From: Anabaena sp. 4-3 | GTDB lineage: Bacteria > Cyanobacteriota > Cyanobacteriia > Cyanobacteriales > Nostocaceae | Direction: 5' to 3' | Length of the DNA stretch: 64,000 nt | NCBI RefSeq assembly: GCF_001597745.1 | Contig: NZ_LUHJ01000013.1 | Coordinates: 34,213 to 98,212 of the forward strand | Shown here: positions 57,389 through 64,000 of the stretch, in pieces | Layout: every line of letters starts with the position of its first letter | How positions within the stretch are numbered: the first letter of the stretch is position 1 | Notes under the pieces: model-generated | The model's input: the letters and a program-made list of their open reading frames with translations, nothing else | Told to the model about the DNA's origin: nothing | The model's database searches: none | Program-made: the position numbers and the translations under genes

Positions 57389-57488
57389 TGTAGGGAGTTC
57401 TTCTTTTATCGAGACTGCTTTTTTTTGAGAAACTGCACAAAAGCTGGTAGCGTCTAACAAAGAACAATATTTTTGTGGATGTGAGAGC

Positions 57489-59216
57489 TTGAAAACTCGT
57501 TCTAATTACTGGCAACTGCTGCCCTATATTAGACCCCAGTGGCAGAATATTACTAAGGGATTTGTCGGCATTTTAGGCTATGTGCTGGCGACTTTAACAT
57601 TAATTAATTTTGCGGGACAGTTAGCCGCACCCTTTGGTCAAGGTAATGTAATTGCGATCGCTCAATTAGCTGCTATCTTAGGCTTAGTATTTCTTGTGCG
57701 GGGCTTTTTTCAGTCTGTGCAGGACATCTATATGTCGAAAGCGGCGTTAAGAGTGGCTTTTTACCTGCGGAAGCAAGTATACGCCCACCTGCAAAAATTA
57801 GATTTAAGCTATTTTGAAACTGCAAAAGCCGGTGATTTATCTTACCGCCTCACCGAAGATATTGACCGCATCGGGGAAGTAGTTAAGAAACTATTTCATG
57901 ACTTTCTCCCCTGTGTGTTGCAATTAATAGCCATCCCCATCTATATGATATACCTGAATTGGCAACTCACCTTAGCCACGGTGATAGTTGCGCCATTGAT
58001 GGGTGTGTTAATTGGTTGGTTTGGGGAACGCTTACGTAAATATTCGCTTAAAAGCCAAAACCGTGTATCTGATTTATCAGCAATTCTAACAGAAGTTTTC
58101 AGTGGTATTCGCTTAGTGCGGGCGTTTGCCGCAGAAAATTATGAAATTGCGAGATTTAGCCACGAAGCAGAACGCAGTTTTCAAGCTAAATACTCAGCCG
58201 AACGCCTGAAAGCTGTGCAGATACCGATTATCGGATTTTTAGAAGCTGTGAGTGCTTTATGCTTAATTTTGGTGGGAGCGTGGCAAATTCAGCAAAAAAA
58301 CTTAACAGTAGGCGAATTTTTCAGTTATCTAGCCGCCGCCGGCTTATTAATTGACCCTATCGGTCATGTTACCAACAACTACAACGAATTTAAACAAGGG
58401 GAAGCATCTGTTGACCGAATTTTTGAATTGATGGCGATGCAGCCAACAGTCACAGAGAAACCCAATGTAATCAGCTTACCACAAGTTCAAGGTAAAGTTG
58501 AATATCGTCAGGTGACATTTGCTTATCAACCAGGTGAACCCGTCTTAAAAGATATTAGTTTGTTAGCGATGCCAGGGGAAGCGATCGCTTTAGTCGGTGC
58601 TTCTGGTGCAGGTAAAACCACCTTTGTAAATCTGCTGCCACGTTTCTATGACCCCAGCAAAGGTCAAATCTTAATTGATGGCGTAAATATTCGGGATGTG
58701 TCTTTAGAGAGTTTGCGGCGACAAATTGGTATAGTTCCCCAAGAAACCATCATGTTTTCGGGGACTGTAGCCCAAAATATCGCCTTTGGGCAAGAGTTTT
58801 ATGATTTAAATGCTGTGGCAGAAGCGGCAAAAATTGCTAATGCTCATCAATTTATTAGCCAGCTACCAGAAGGTTATCAGACTTGGGTAGGTGAGAGGGG
58901 GGTAAATTTATCTGGTGGACAAAGACAAAGAATTGCGATCGCTCGTGCGGTATTATTGAACCCGCAGATATTGATTTTAGATGAAGCGACATCAGCCTTA
59001 GATTCTGAGTCAGAGGCTTTAGTACAGGAAGCCTTAGAAAGACTAATGCAGCAACGCACAGTATTTATTATTGCTCACCGTTTAAGTACAGTGAGAAAGT
59101 GCGATCGCATTTTAGTTTTAGAACGGGGGCAGATTGTAGAGTCAGGCACACATGAAGAACTTTTAGCCCTTGAGCGTCGCTATGCCAAATTTTATACTCA
59201 GCAGTTTAGTCATTAG
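57489..59216 (+). CDS. ABC exporter, MsbA/HlyB-like half transporter
   Basis: A 575-residue half transporter. Six helices in residues 15-310 form the exporter domain, and the ATPase follows: Walker A GASGAGKTT, Q-loop GIVPQETIMF, signature LSGGQRQRIAIA, Walker B ILILDEATSALD and H-loop AHRLS. It works as a dimer exporting a lipid, peptide or drug. The start is TTG 57489; GAGAGC is only a weak ribosome site. No N-terminal C39 peptidase domain is present. A parvulin-type isomerase gene lies convergently after it. Confidence 0.92.
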   Translation: MKTRSNYWQLLPYIRPQWQNITKGFVGILGYVLATLTLINFAGQLAAPFGQGNVIAIAQLAAILGLVFLVRGFFQSVQDIYMSKAALRVAFYLRKQVYAHLQKLDLSYFETAKAGDLSYRLTEDIDRIGEVVKKLFHDFLPCVLQLIAIPIYMIYLNWQLTLATVIVAPLMGVLIGWFGERLRKYSLKSQNRVSDLSAILTEVFSGIRLVRAFAAENYEIARFSHEAERSFQAKYSAERLKAVQIPIIGFLEAVSALCLILVGAWQIQQKNLTVGEFFSYLAAAGLLIDPIGHVTNNYNEFKQGEASVDRIFELMAMQPTVTEKPNVISLPQVQGKVEYRQVTFAYQPGEPVLKDISLLAMPGEAIALVGASGAGKTTFVNLLPRFYDPSKGQILIDGVNIRDVSLESLRRQIGIVPQETIMFSGTVAQNIAFGQEFYDLNAVAEAAKIANAHQFISQLPEGYQTWVGERGVNLSGGQRQRIAIARAVLLNPQILILDEATSALDSESEALVQEALERLMQQRTVFIIAHRLSTVRKCDRILVLERGQIVESGTHEELLALERRYAKFYTQQFSH

Positions 59217-59223
59217 TCAATAT

Positions 59224-59355
59224 AAATTCAAAATTCAAAATTCAAAATTCAAAATGGTTGACTGTTGACTCTTACAGAATTTCTCCCTTGTCTACCTTGT
59301 CTTCCTCTGCTCCCCTGCTCCCCCTGCTCCCCCTGCTTCCTCATCCCCCTCATCT
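59224..59355. repeat. Short tandem repeats after the ABC exporter
   Basis: AAAATTC heptamers (four copies, 59226-59254) are followed by pyrimidine-rich TGCTCCCC and CATCCCCCT units up to 59355, close to the stop codon of the convergent isomerase gene. Confidence 0.85.
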
Positions 59356-59358
59356 CTC

Positions 59359-60084
59359 CTAACCCCGAACTACCCCAGCTTGCTTTTGCTGTTCCTGTAG
59401 CCAAGCTTCAAACAGTTCATTTAAAAGTCTTGCTTTCATGGGTTCATCTAGTTGGGCGGGGACTAACTTCTCTACACGCACAATTACGAACCATTCAGCA
59501 ATGCGCGCCGGGGTGGAAATTTGACCGGGTTGACAACTGGTAAGTAGTTGTGCCATCGTCGGATGAAGTGTATTTAGTTCCACAGGCCCGACTAACCCAC
59601 CTGTTTGAGCCTCTGGCCCTTGTGAATATTTCTGCGCGACTTCTGTAAAAGACTGTTCTTTCGCTTGAAGGCGAAAGTAGAGTTCTTGAGCTAGTCCAGC
59701 GTCTTGAGTTCGCAGTAGGGAATAAATTACTTTATCTAATTTCGTCTTCAACTGGAAAAAATAAGATTCCAGTTTATTACCCCAAGTGACTTGCTTAAAT
59801 TTTTCTAATTTTAATTTCCGAGCAATCATATTGTCTAACTGGTCAGCACTTAAACCTTGTTGCGCCATCCATGCTTGAATATCGGCAGGTTGTGTTAGCT
59901 GTCTTTCGGCGTAAAAACGCTGTTTAGCTTGGGCTACTTCTTCAGCATTGCATTCTATGGGGGCTATGGCTTCATCAATAATTATCTCGCGGATTAATTG
60001 CGGTAGCAGTTGATAATTTGCCAGTAAGGGAAGAAGCTCACTAGCTGGGATGGTACGGTTGCCGATTTGCAGCACTTCAGTCAT
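59359..60084 (-). CDS. Parvulin-type peptidyl-prolyl isomerase
   Basis: A 241-residue PpiC/SurA-like isomerase. The N-terminal half is a helical SurA-N-like region (ELLPLLANYQLLPQLIREIIID). The rotamase domain is at about 125-225, with AQKYSQGPEAQTGGLVGPVEL and PGQISTPARIAEWFVIVRVEK. I see no signal peptide, so it may be cytoplasmic. I chose ATG 60082-60084, 11 codons inside the longest frame. In other cyanobacteria this type often accompanies exporter genes; here it is convergent with one. Confidence 0.85.
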   Translation of the reverse strand: MTEVLQIGNRTIPASELLPLLANYQLLPQLIREIIIDEAIAPIECNAEEVAQAKQRFYAERQLTQPADIQAWMAQQGLSADQLDNMIARKLKLEKFKQVTWGNKLESYFFQLKTKLDKVIYSLLRTQDAGLAQELYFRLQAKEQSFTEVAQKYSQGPEAQTGGLVGPVELNTLHPTMAQLLTSCQPGQISTPARIAEWFVIVRVEKLVPAQLDEPMKARLLNELFEAWLQEQQKQAGVVRG

Positions 60085-60426
60085 GATGCTTTTAGTTTGG
60101 CACTCTTGGGTAATCAATGCTGAGTTTCTACAGCTTTAAGATTTTAATACAGTAATTGATTACTAATGTAAAGTTTTTTCTACAACTATACGCAGGACTG
60201 ACGCAACTGGCATATTAGTAGGGTGCGTCAGATATCAAAAATACGTTTATTGACAGCATTTAAACAGTCTTCTGTAATGTGGCACTTGCATAAATCCTAT
60301 ATAGTGATTCAGATCCCCGAATTCTTTGAGAAGTTGGGGAGCTAAACTACACAAATGTATAAAAATTAGCAGTAAGTGGACAATCAAAAGTTACCCACCT
60401 ACTGTTAATTTTGGTAAAGATGCCAA
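60085..60426. other. 342-base region with one end of a palindromic element
   Basis: It holds CTGACGCA (60198-60205) and TGCGTCAG (60224-60231) in inverted orientation and the TAGGGTGCGTCAG end at 60219-60231. This reads, on the minus strand, like the right end and flank of the element at 11497-11525 (CTACTAATRTGCCAGTTG). It is a partial or reversed fourth copy. The rest is AT-rich. No gene is visible. Confidence 0.6.
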
Positions 60427-60801
60427 TTACAAACTCTCTAAATAACTTAAAAGGTCTGCCATTTCTTGGGTGCTGGGCTGAAATTTTGGCATTGGTGGAG
60501 TTTTCCCACTAATGACTTGATTGATTAGTCCATACCTGGACTTACGTTTAGAAACGCCTTGTAAGCTAGGGCCTACTCGTCCATCAGCTTCTAAACCATG
60601 ACAGCCAGAGCAATTGATTTGAAAAATAGCGTGTCCTTGTATTGGGTCTCCTTGCAACGCCAGAACACCCTTGACGTATGGGTCAGAGGCTTGTACCATC
60701 TGAACACCAAAAACGCCCAAAATCACTACTAGCAGTATCGCTAGAGCCAATAAAACGATCTGCTGAATCAGATTTTCAGGTTTAGTAAGTTGGTTATCCA
60801 A
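60427..60801 (-). CDS. cytM: Membrane-anchored cytochrome c, CytM-like
   Basis: A 124-residue c-type cytochrome. One hydrophobic helix (about 14-36) anchors it, then comes the haem site CSGCH (C64, C67, H68) and the axial Met (M104 in TPPMPKFQ). QGHAIFQINCSGCHG and KSRYGLINQVISGKTPPMP match cytochrome cM, a low-abundance cyanobacterial protein linked to respiration and high-light acclimation. It is divergent from petG, 209 bases away. The start is ATG 60799-60801. Confidence 0.82.
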   Translation of the reverse strand: MDNQLTKPENLIQQIVLLALAILLVVILGVFGVQMVQASDPYVKGVLALQGDPIQGHAIFQINCSGCHGLEADGRVGPSLQGVSKRKSRYGLINQVISGKTPPMPKFQPSTQEMADLLSYLESL

Positions 60802-61010
60802 ACGGTTTGCTGTTAAGGTCTAGTTGATTTGCAAAATTTTCATTTCCTACACATAGCTTAAAAGTTCTTGATGTTGTCTGCAAGCACATCCAGGGCTGGG
60901 CTGATGAGTAACTATTGCTAAAATCTTTGTAGCAAGCGGGATTCATCCGCAATTTGGTAAAATCAAAAGCGGGAAATGAATATTCAAGAATCGTAAACAG
61001 GAGATTAAAA

Positions 61011-61124
61011 GTGGTTGAACCCCTGCTTTCTGGCATTGTGCTTGGTTTGATTGTTGTTACCCTTGGTGGGCTATTTTACGCTGCCTACAAGCAATACAAA
61101 CGCCCCACTGAGTTGGGTGGTTAA
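61011..61124 (+). CDS. petG: Cytochrome b6f complex subunit PetG
   Basis: A 37-residue single-helix subunit of the cytochrome b6f complex, in the thylakoid membrane. The sequence begins [17 protein letters not shown] and ends [12 protein letters not shown], nearly identical to known PetG. It starts at GTG 61011, with AGGAG about eight bases upstream, and ends at TAA 61122-61124. It is too short for most ORF callers. A GTAGAGACGCATTTCATCGC palindrome follows as a possible terminator. Confidence 0.95.
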   Translation: MVEPLLSGIVLGLIVVTLGGLFYAAYKQYKRPTELGG

Positions 61125-61126
61125 GT

Positions 61127-61152
61127 AGAGACGCATTTCATCGCATCTTTAC
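61127..61152. terminator. Palindrome after petG, possible terminator
   Basis: GTAGAGACGCATTTCATCGCATCTTTAC is an imperfect member of the GTAGAGACG family, directly after the petG stop. It may end the short petG transcript. Confidence 0.5.
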
Positions 61153-61228
61153 ATATTTTTGAGTAGGGGATAGGGGATGATGATCAAGTAATTCTGATTT
61201 TCCTTCCCCACTCCCCACTCTCTATTCT

Positions 61229-61798
61229 CTACTCCTCTAATTCCCCAATTCTGTAGAAAGTTATGGCTGTGTTACCGTAGACTTTTTGGCGGCAAATTTC
61301 CCAGTGAGGAATGATGATATCTGTCCAACCGTGGGGATTATGCTCAACGGCGATTTCACCATGAGCATCTAATAATTGATATTGTGCGATCGCCTCTAAT
61401 ACTGGTTGATATAATCCACTAGCATAAGGTGGGTCAAAATAAATTCTATCAAACTGCTGCCCTGATAAGTTCTTTAGCTGCTGGATGACATCACCACGTA
61501 ATACTTGCCATTTTTGATTTTGCTGTGCGACTTTTTGCCAGTTCTGTTGAATCACAGCACAGGCTCGACTTGATTTTTCAATTCCAATTACTAGGCTAGC
61601 TTCTCTACACAAAGCTTCTGCACCCATTGAACCGCTACCGGTGCATAAATCTAGCCAGCGACAACCCGCTATTTCACCCTGCCAAATATTAAACACTGCT
61701 TCCCGCACCCGCGCACTCGTGGGTCGGGTTTCTTGTCCTGGTAAGGTTTTAATCTGACGATTCCCGTAAATTCTTAGACTCATTGTGTCGATAGTCAT
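61229..61798 (-). CDS. rsmD: 16S rRNA m2G966 methyltransferase RsmD
   Basis: A 189-residue SAM methyltransferase. Motif I is LDLCTGSGSMGAEALCR, and the catalytic motif IV is FDPPYASG. RPTSARVREAVFNIW at residues 26-40 is the RsmD signature. It methylates G966 of 16S rRNA. ATG 61796-61798; the start lies close to a TTAGTCA heptamer tract. Confidence 0.94.
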   Translation of the reverse strand: MTIDTMSLRIYGNRQIKTLPGQETRPTSARVREAVFNIWQGEIAGCRWLDLCTGSGSMGAEALCREASLVIGIEKSSRACAVIQQNWQKVAQQNQKWQVLRGDVIQQLKNLSGQQFDRIYFDPPYASGLYQPVLEAIAQYQLLDAHGEIAVEHNPHGWTDIIIPHWEICRQKVYGNTAITFYRIGELEE

Positions 61799-61865
61799 TA
61801 GTCACTGGTCATTAGTCATTAGTTTGTCGCAAAGCTAATGACAAAGGACAAAGGACAAATGACAA
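61798..61865. repeat. TTAGTCA and AAGGACA heptamer tracts
   Basis: TTAGTCA and ACTGGTCA units (61798-61823) and AAGGACAAA units (61843-61862) lie between hisH and rsmD on the minus strand. They are the same kind as at 14180. Confidence 0.8.
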
Positions 61866-61887
61866 ACCCTCAAATTTATACTTAATA

Positions 61888-62523
61888 TTATGCCGCGATT
61901 TTTTCCCGTACTTGCGAAACAAAATTAGACAGGATTTGCAAGCCGATGTTAGAAGATTTCTCTGGGTGAAATTGTACCGCCATCAGGTTTTCATGGGCGA
62001 TCGCTGCTGTAATGGTTTGCGTACCGTGAGTAACAGTTGCAGCGCGAACTTGCGCTTCTACGGGGTCAACATAATAGGAATGCACAAAGTAAACCCAAGG
62101 TTGCGGGGGTAAATGCTCCCACAAAATACTTTTTGGTTGAGTTAATTGCAACTGATTCCAACCCATGTGAGGAATTGTAATCCCAGGTTCATGAACAAAC
62201 CGCCGCACTTTTCCCTTAACAATTCCTAGCCCTGGTTGAGTTCCTTCGGCACTGGATTCAAATAAAATTTGTAGTCCTAAACAAATGCCTAAGAAGGGTT
62301 TACCGGATGCGATTATATCTTTAATCGGTTGTTCTAAATCTCGCTCGCGGATATGCTGCATTGCGGGATCAAATGCGCCCACACCTGGCAAAACCACCGC
62401 ATCTGCTTTAGCTAATTCCTTGGGGCAATCAGTAATTTTAGGCGTAGCTCCAGCTTTTTCTAAACCTTTACAAACAGAATGCAAATTTCCCATGTCATAG
62501 TCTACAACCGCAATCACTGGCAT
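61888..62523 (-). CDS. hisH: Imidazole glycerol phosphate synthase, glutaminase subunit HisH
   Basis: A 211-residue class I glutamine amidotransferase that makes ammonia for the HisF subunit in histidine synthesis. The nucleophile is C81 in LGICLGLQIL, the His and Glu of the triad are in VQFHPEKSS near residue 190. VDYDMGNLHSV starts the family. ATG 62521-62523. rsmD lies downstream on the same strand after 89 bases with a tandem repeat between. Confidence 0.95.
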   Translation of the reverse strand: MPVIAVVDYDMGNLHSVCKGLEKAGATPKITDCPKELAKADAVVLPGVGAFDPAMQHIRERDLEQPIKDIIASGKPFLGICLGLQILFESSAEGTQPGLGIVKGKVRRFVHEPGITIPHMGWNQLQLTQPKSILWEHLPPQPWVYFVHSYYVDPVEAQVRAATVTHGTQTITAAIAHENLMAVQFHPEKSSNIGLQILSNFVSQVREKIAA

Positions 62524-62582
62524 TGGCCTGTTCCTTGTAAATTATTTATGGAGGTTTTTTTATATTCTAAAGAATATTTCTG

Positions 62583-63095
62583 ATGAAGAAAAGAATTCTA
62601 TTAACTTCTTTTGACACTTGGCTTGCAGATCAACAGTCAAATTCCTCTGATGATCTATTACTTGAACTGCTCAAACTTGACTCACTCCCATTAGATTTAA
62701 AATTTTTGCGCCTGTTACCTGTTGACATCGACCTTGCTAGTGAGCAGGTGATAGCAAAAATCCAGGAATACCAACCAGATTACATCGTTTGTTGTGGCAT
62801 GGCATCCAGTCGGCAAAAATTAAGTCTAGAAGTTCGTGCTAGTCGTGGAGAAACTTTTTTACACACCACAATTGATGTCAAACAATTAGTAGCAGGAGCA
62901 AAAGTCACAGATATTAGTGAAGACTGCGGTAAATTTGTATGCGAGGGACTTTATTATTCTGTACTGGACTACTTAAGGCAAAATCAACTGAAAGCACAGT
63001 GTATATTTGTCCATGTCCCAGTTTTGAATCAAGAAAATTTGATTGTGATTATGGCTAATTTCTTATTAATTATTAACAATTTGGCACTTTTGTAA
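62583..63095 (+). CDS. Pyroglutamyl-peptidase-I-like protein (peptidase C15 family), shortened
   Basis: A 170-residue protein of the C15 fold. The catalytic triad is present: E83 (SLEVRA), C120 (CGKFVCEGLYY) and H144 (FVHVP). Cys-His spacing (24) matches the classic enzyme; Glu-Cys spacing is 37, about 25 less than in the usual form, so a loop including DARIPDNDG-like sequence is missing. Cleavage of N-terminal pyroglutamate is likely but may be altered. ATG 62583. Confidence 0.8.
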   Translation: MKKRILLTSFDTWLADQQSNSSDDLLLELLKLDSLPLDLKFLRLLPVDIDLASEQVIAKIQEYQPDYIVCCGMASSRQKLSLEVRASRGETFLHTTIDVKQLVAGAKVTDISEDCGKFVCEGLYYSVLDYLRQNQLKAQCIFVHVPVLNQENLIVIMANFLLIINNLALL

Positions 63096-63116
63096 AGTTA
63101 TCACCGTCCGAAGGGT

Positions 63117-63236
63117 GGGGGATGAGGGAGATGAGGGAGATGAGGGAGATGAGGGAGATGAGGGAGATGAGGGAGATGAGGAGGATAAGGGAGAAATTCT
63201 TTCCCAGTCCCCAGTCCCCAATACCCAGTCCCTAAT
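63117..63236. repeat. Tandem GATGAGGGA repeat and CAGTCCC heptamers
   Basis: About eight copies of GATGAGGGA (63119-63194) are followed by CAGTCCC and CAATACC units. It separates the C15-like gene and the last gene. The nonamer is the complement of the CCCTCATCT type at 14240. Confidence 0.92.
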
Positions 63237-63279
63237 ACCTTCCAGTCTTTGTTATCAAGGAAAATAAATTAATTCAGAA

Positions 63280-64000
63280 TATGTTACCGTTTTTACTTGG
63301 TTTTTTAGTGGCTCAATCAACTCCTGCGACACCACCACCGGCAGAAGTGGTACAACCGCAACAGGTGCGTCCGTTACCAGGACAGTTGGATACAATACCA
63401 ACATTTAATAGCAATAGTCCAGAATTAGTTTTAAAAGAGGGTATTTTACTTTCGACTTTTCCACCGGAGGGGAAAAAAGTTCCATCTGCCCATTTGAATT
63501 TTCCCTTTCGCGGTAGATTTGATGTGTTTGCTCATCACGTTGCTAGGGCTGAACCACCGGAAGATTTACGCTCATTATATGTAGGGGTAATTTTACATAA
63601 TCCCACTGCCCAACCAGTAACTGTGAATGTGTTGCAAGGTGCGAGTTATTTAAGTCAACCGGATGCGCCATTTATTCAGTTACCCTCGTTTAGTCCGAAT
63701 TTGTTGGGTAATGTGTTCGCGGGGCCGGGCGATCGCGTTATGTTAGATATACTCCGAGGACGACGACAAGATATTTTCCCCGCTCAAATTGTCATACCAC
63801 CAGGGGAAAGTCAAATGTTACTTAACCAACCTATTCCGGTAAGAGGACTCACCCCACCCCTCAACGGGCGTTCAACTTTAGCACGACTGCGAAGTAATGG
63901 TACTGTTTATGCAGCTAGTTTGGCGATGTTTGCCAAAACTAATGCTGATGCTAGTGAACGTGCGCCGACATTAGAAGAATGGCAAGATTTATTAAAAAAT
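63280..64000 (+). CDS. Exported DUF3370-type protein, 3' end cut by the right edge
   Basis: The first 240 residues are visible. A hydrophobic start (LPFLLGFLVA) acts as a signal peptide. It is followed by a Pro/Gln-rich part and a beta-rich domain: PSAHLNFPFRGRFDVFAHHVARAEPP, LYVGVILHNPTAQPVTV and GPGDRVMLDILRGRR. This order matches the DUF3370 family, found mainly in cyanobacteria, with no known function. ATG 63280 has AAGGAAA about 20 bases upstream; ATG is the only sensible start. Confidence 0.8.

Noticed and set aside
63117-63236. Possible CRISPR array
   Set aside because: Units are 7-9 bases with no spacers; this is a short tandem repeat.

Overview
The window is chromosomal DNA of a filamentous, probably heterocyst-forming cyanobacterium of the Nostoc/Anabaena group. 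Four things point there: the very frequent HIP1 octamer GCGATCGC, many short tandem heptamer or nonamer repeats between genes, several families of small palindromic repeats, and a gene content of photosystem, cytochrome b6f, NblS, SipA, PcxA and IsiA-type genes. I see no transposase gene, phage, CRISPR array, tRNA or rRNA. Both edges cut genes: a dynamin-like GTPase on the left and a DUF3370-type protein on the right.

1-23 kb holds signalling and housekeeping genes: a PAS-PAS-GAF histidine kinase, a VOC-fold protein, the ribosome-assembly GTPase RbgA/YlqF, a secreted protein, an FHA-GAF adenylate cyclase, and a DUF1622 membrane protein. The pair succinic semialdehyde dehydrogenase plus 2-oxoglutarate decarboxylase forms the cyanobacterial TCA bypass. 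Then come a methyltransferase, a CrtI/CrtISO-like oxidoreductase, a Ser/Thr kinase, MsrA, an AddB/UvrD-like ATPase, PcxA, a PIN protein, an XRE regulator and a polysaccharide deacetylase. 23-27 kb is one 1380-residue membrane protein that carries genomic repeats in frame.

28-38 kb is an iron-limitation region. Four CP43'-type (IsiA/Pcb) antenna genes, one with a fused PsaL-like domain, surround a flavodoxin gene (isiB) and an alpha/beta-hydrolase-like gene whose nucleophile serine is replaced by glycine. Two small conserved genes follow, then ferritin, FeoA and a FeoB that is split into separate GTPase and permease genes. Together these would replace iron-rich photosynthetic parts, build extra chlorophyll antenna around photosystem I, import Fe(II) and store iron.

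38-52 kb carries a sugar-nucleotide epimerase, PurD, the stress sensor kinase NblS, a ComM-type ATPase, a HIT protein, psbA (the Glu130 form of D1), small unknown proteins, a Tat-exported peroxiredoxin, the NblS partner SipA, an LTxxQ periplasmic protein, a NarL-type two-component pair and a deaminase. 52-64 kb has two channel-like proteins (one with a Zn ribbon, one with a non-canonical filter), DUF3134 and DUF2238-like proteins, an ABC-2 permease, an ExoD-like protein, an ABC exporter with a nearby parvulin-type isomerase, divergent cytM and petG, rsmD, hisH and a shortened pyroglutamyl-peptidase-like protein.

I did not find a clearly unknown multi-gene system. The best leads are the split feoB with its own strong ribosome site, the serine-less hydrolase in the isi cluster, the repeat-derived in-frame segments of the large membrane protein, and the nested palindromic elements.
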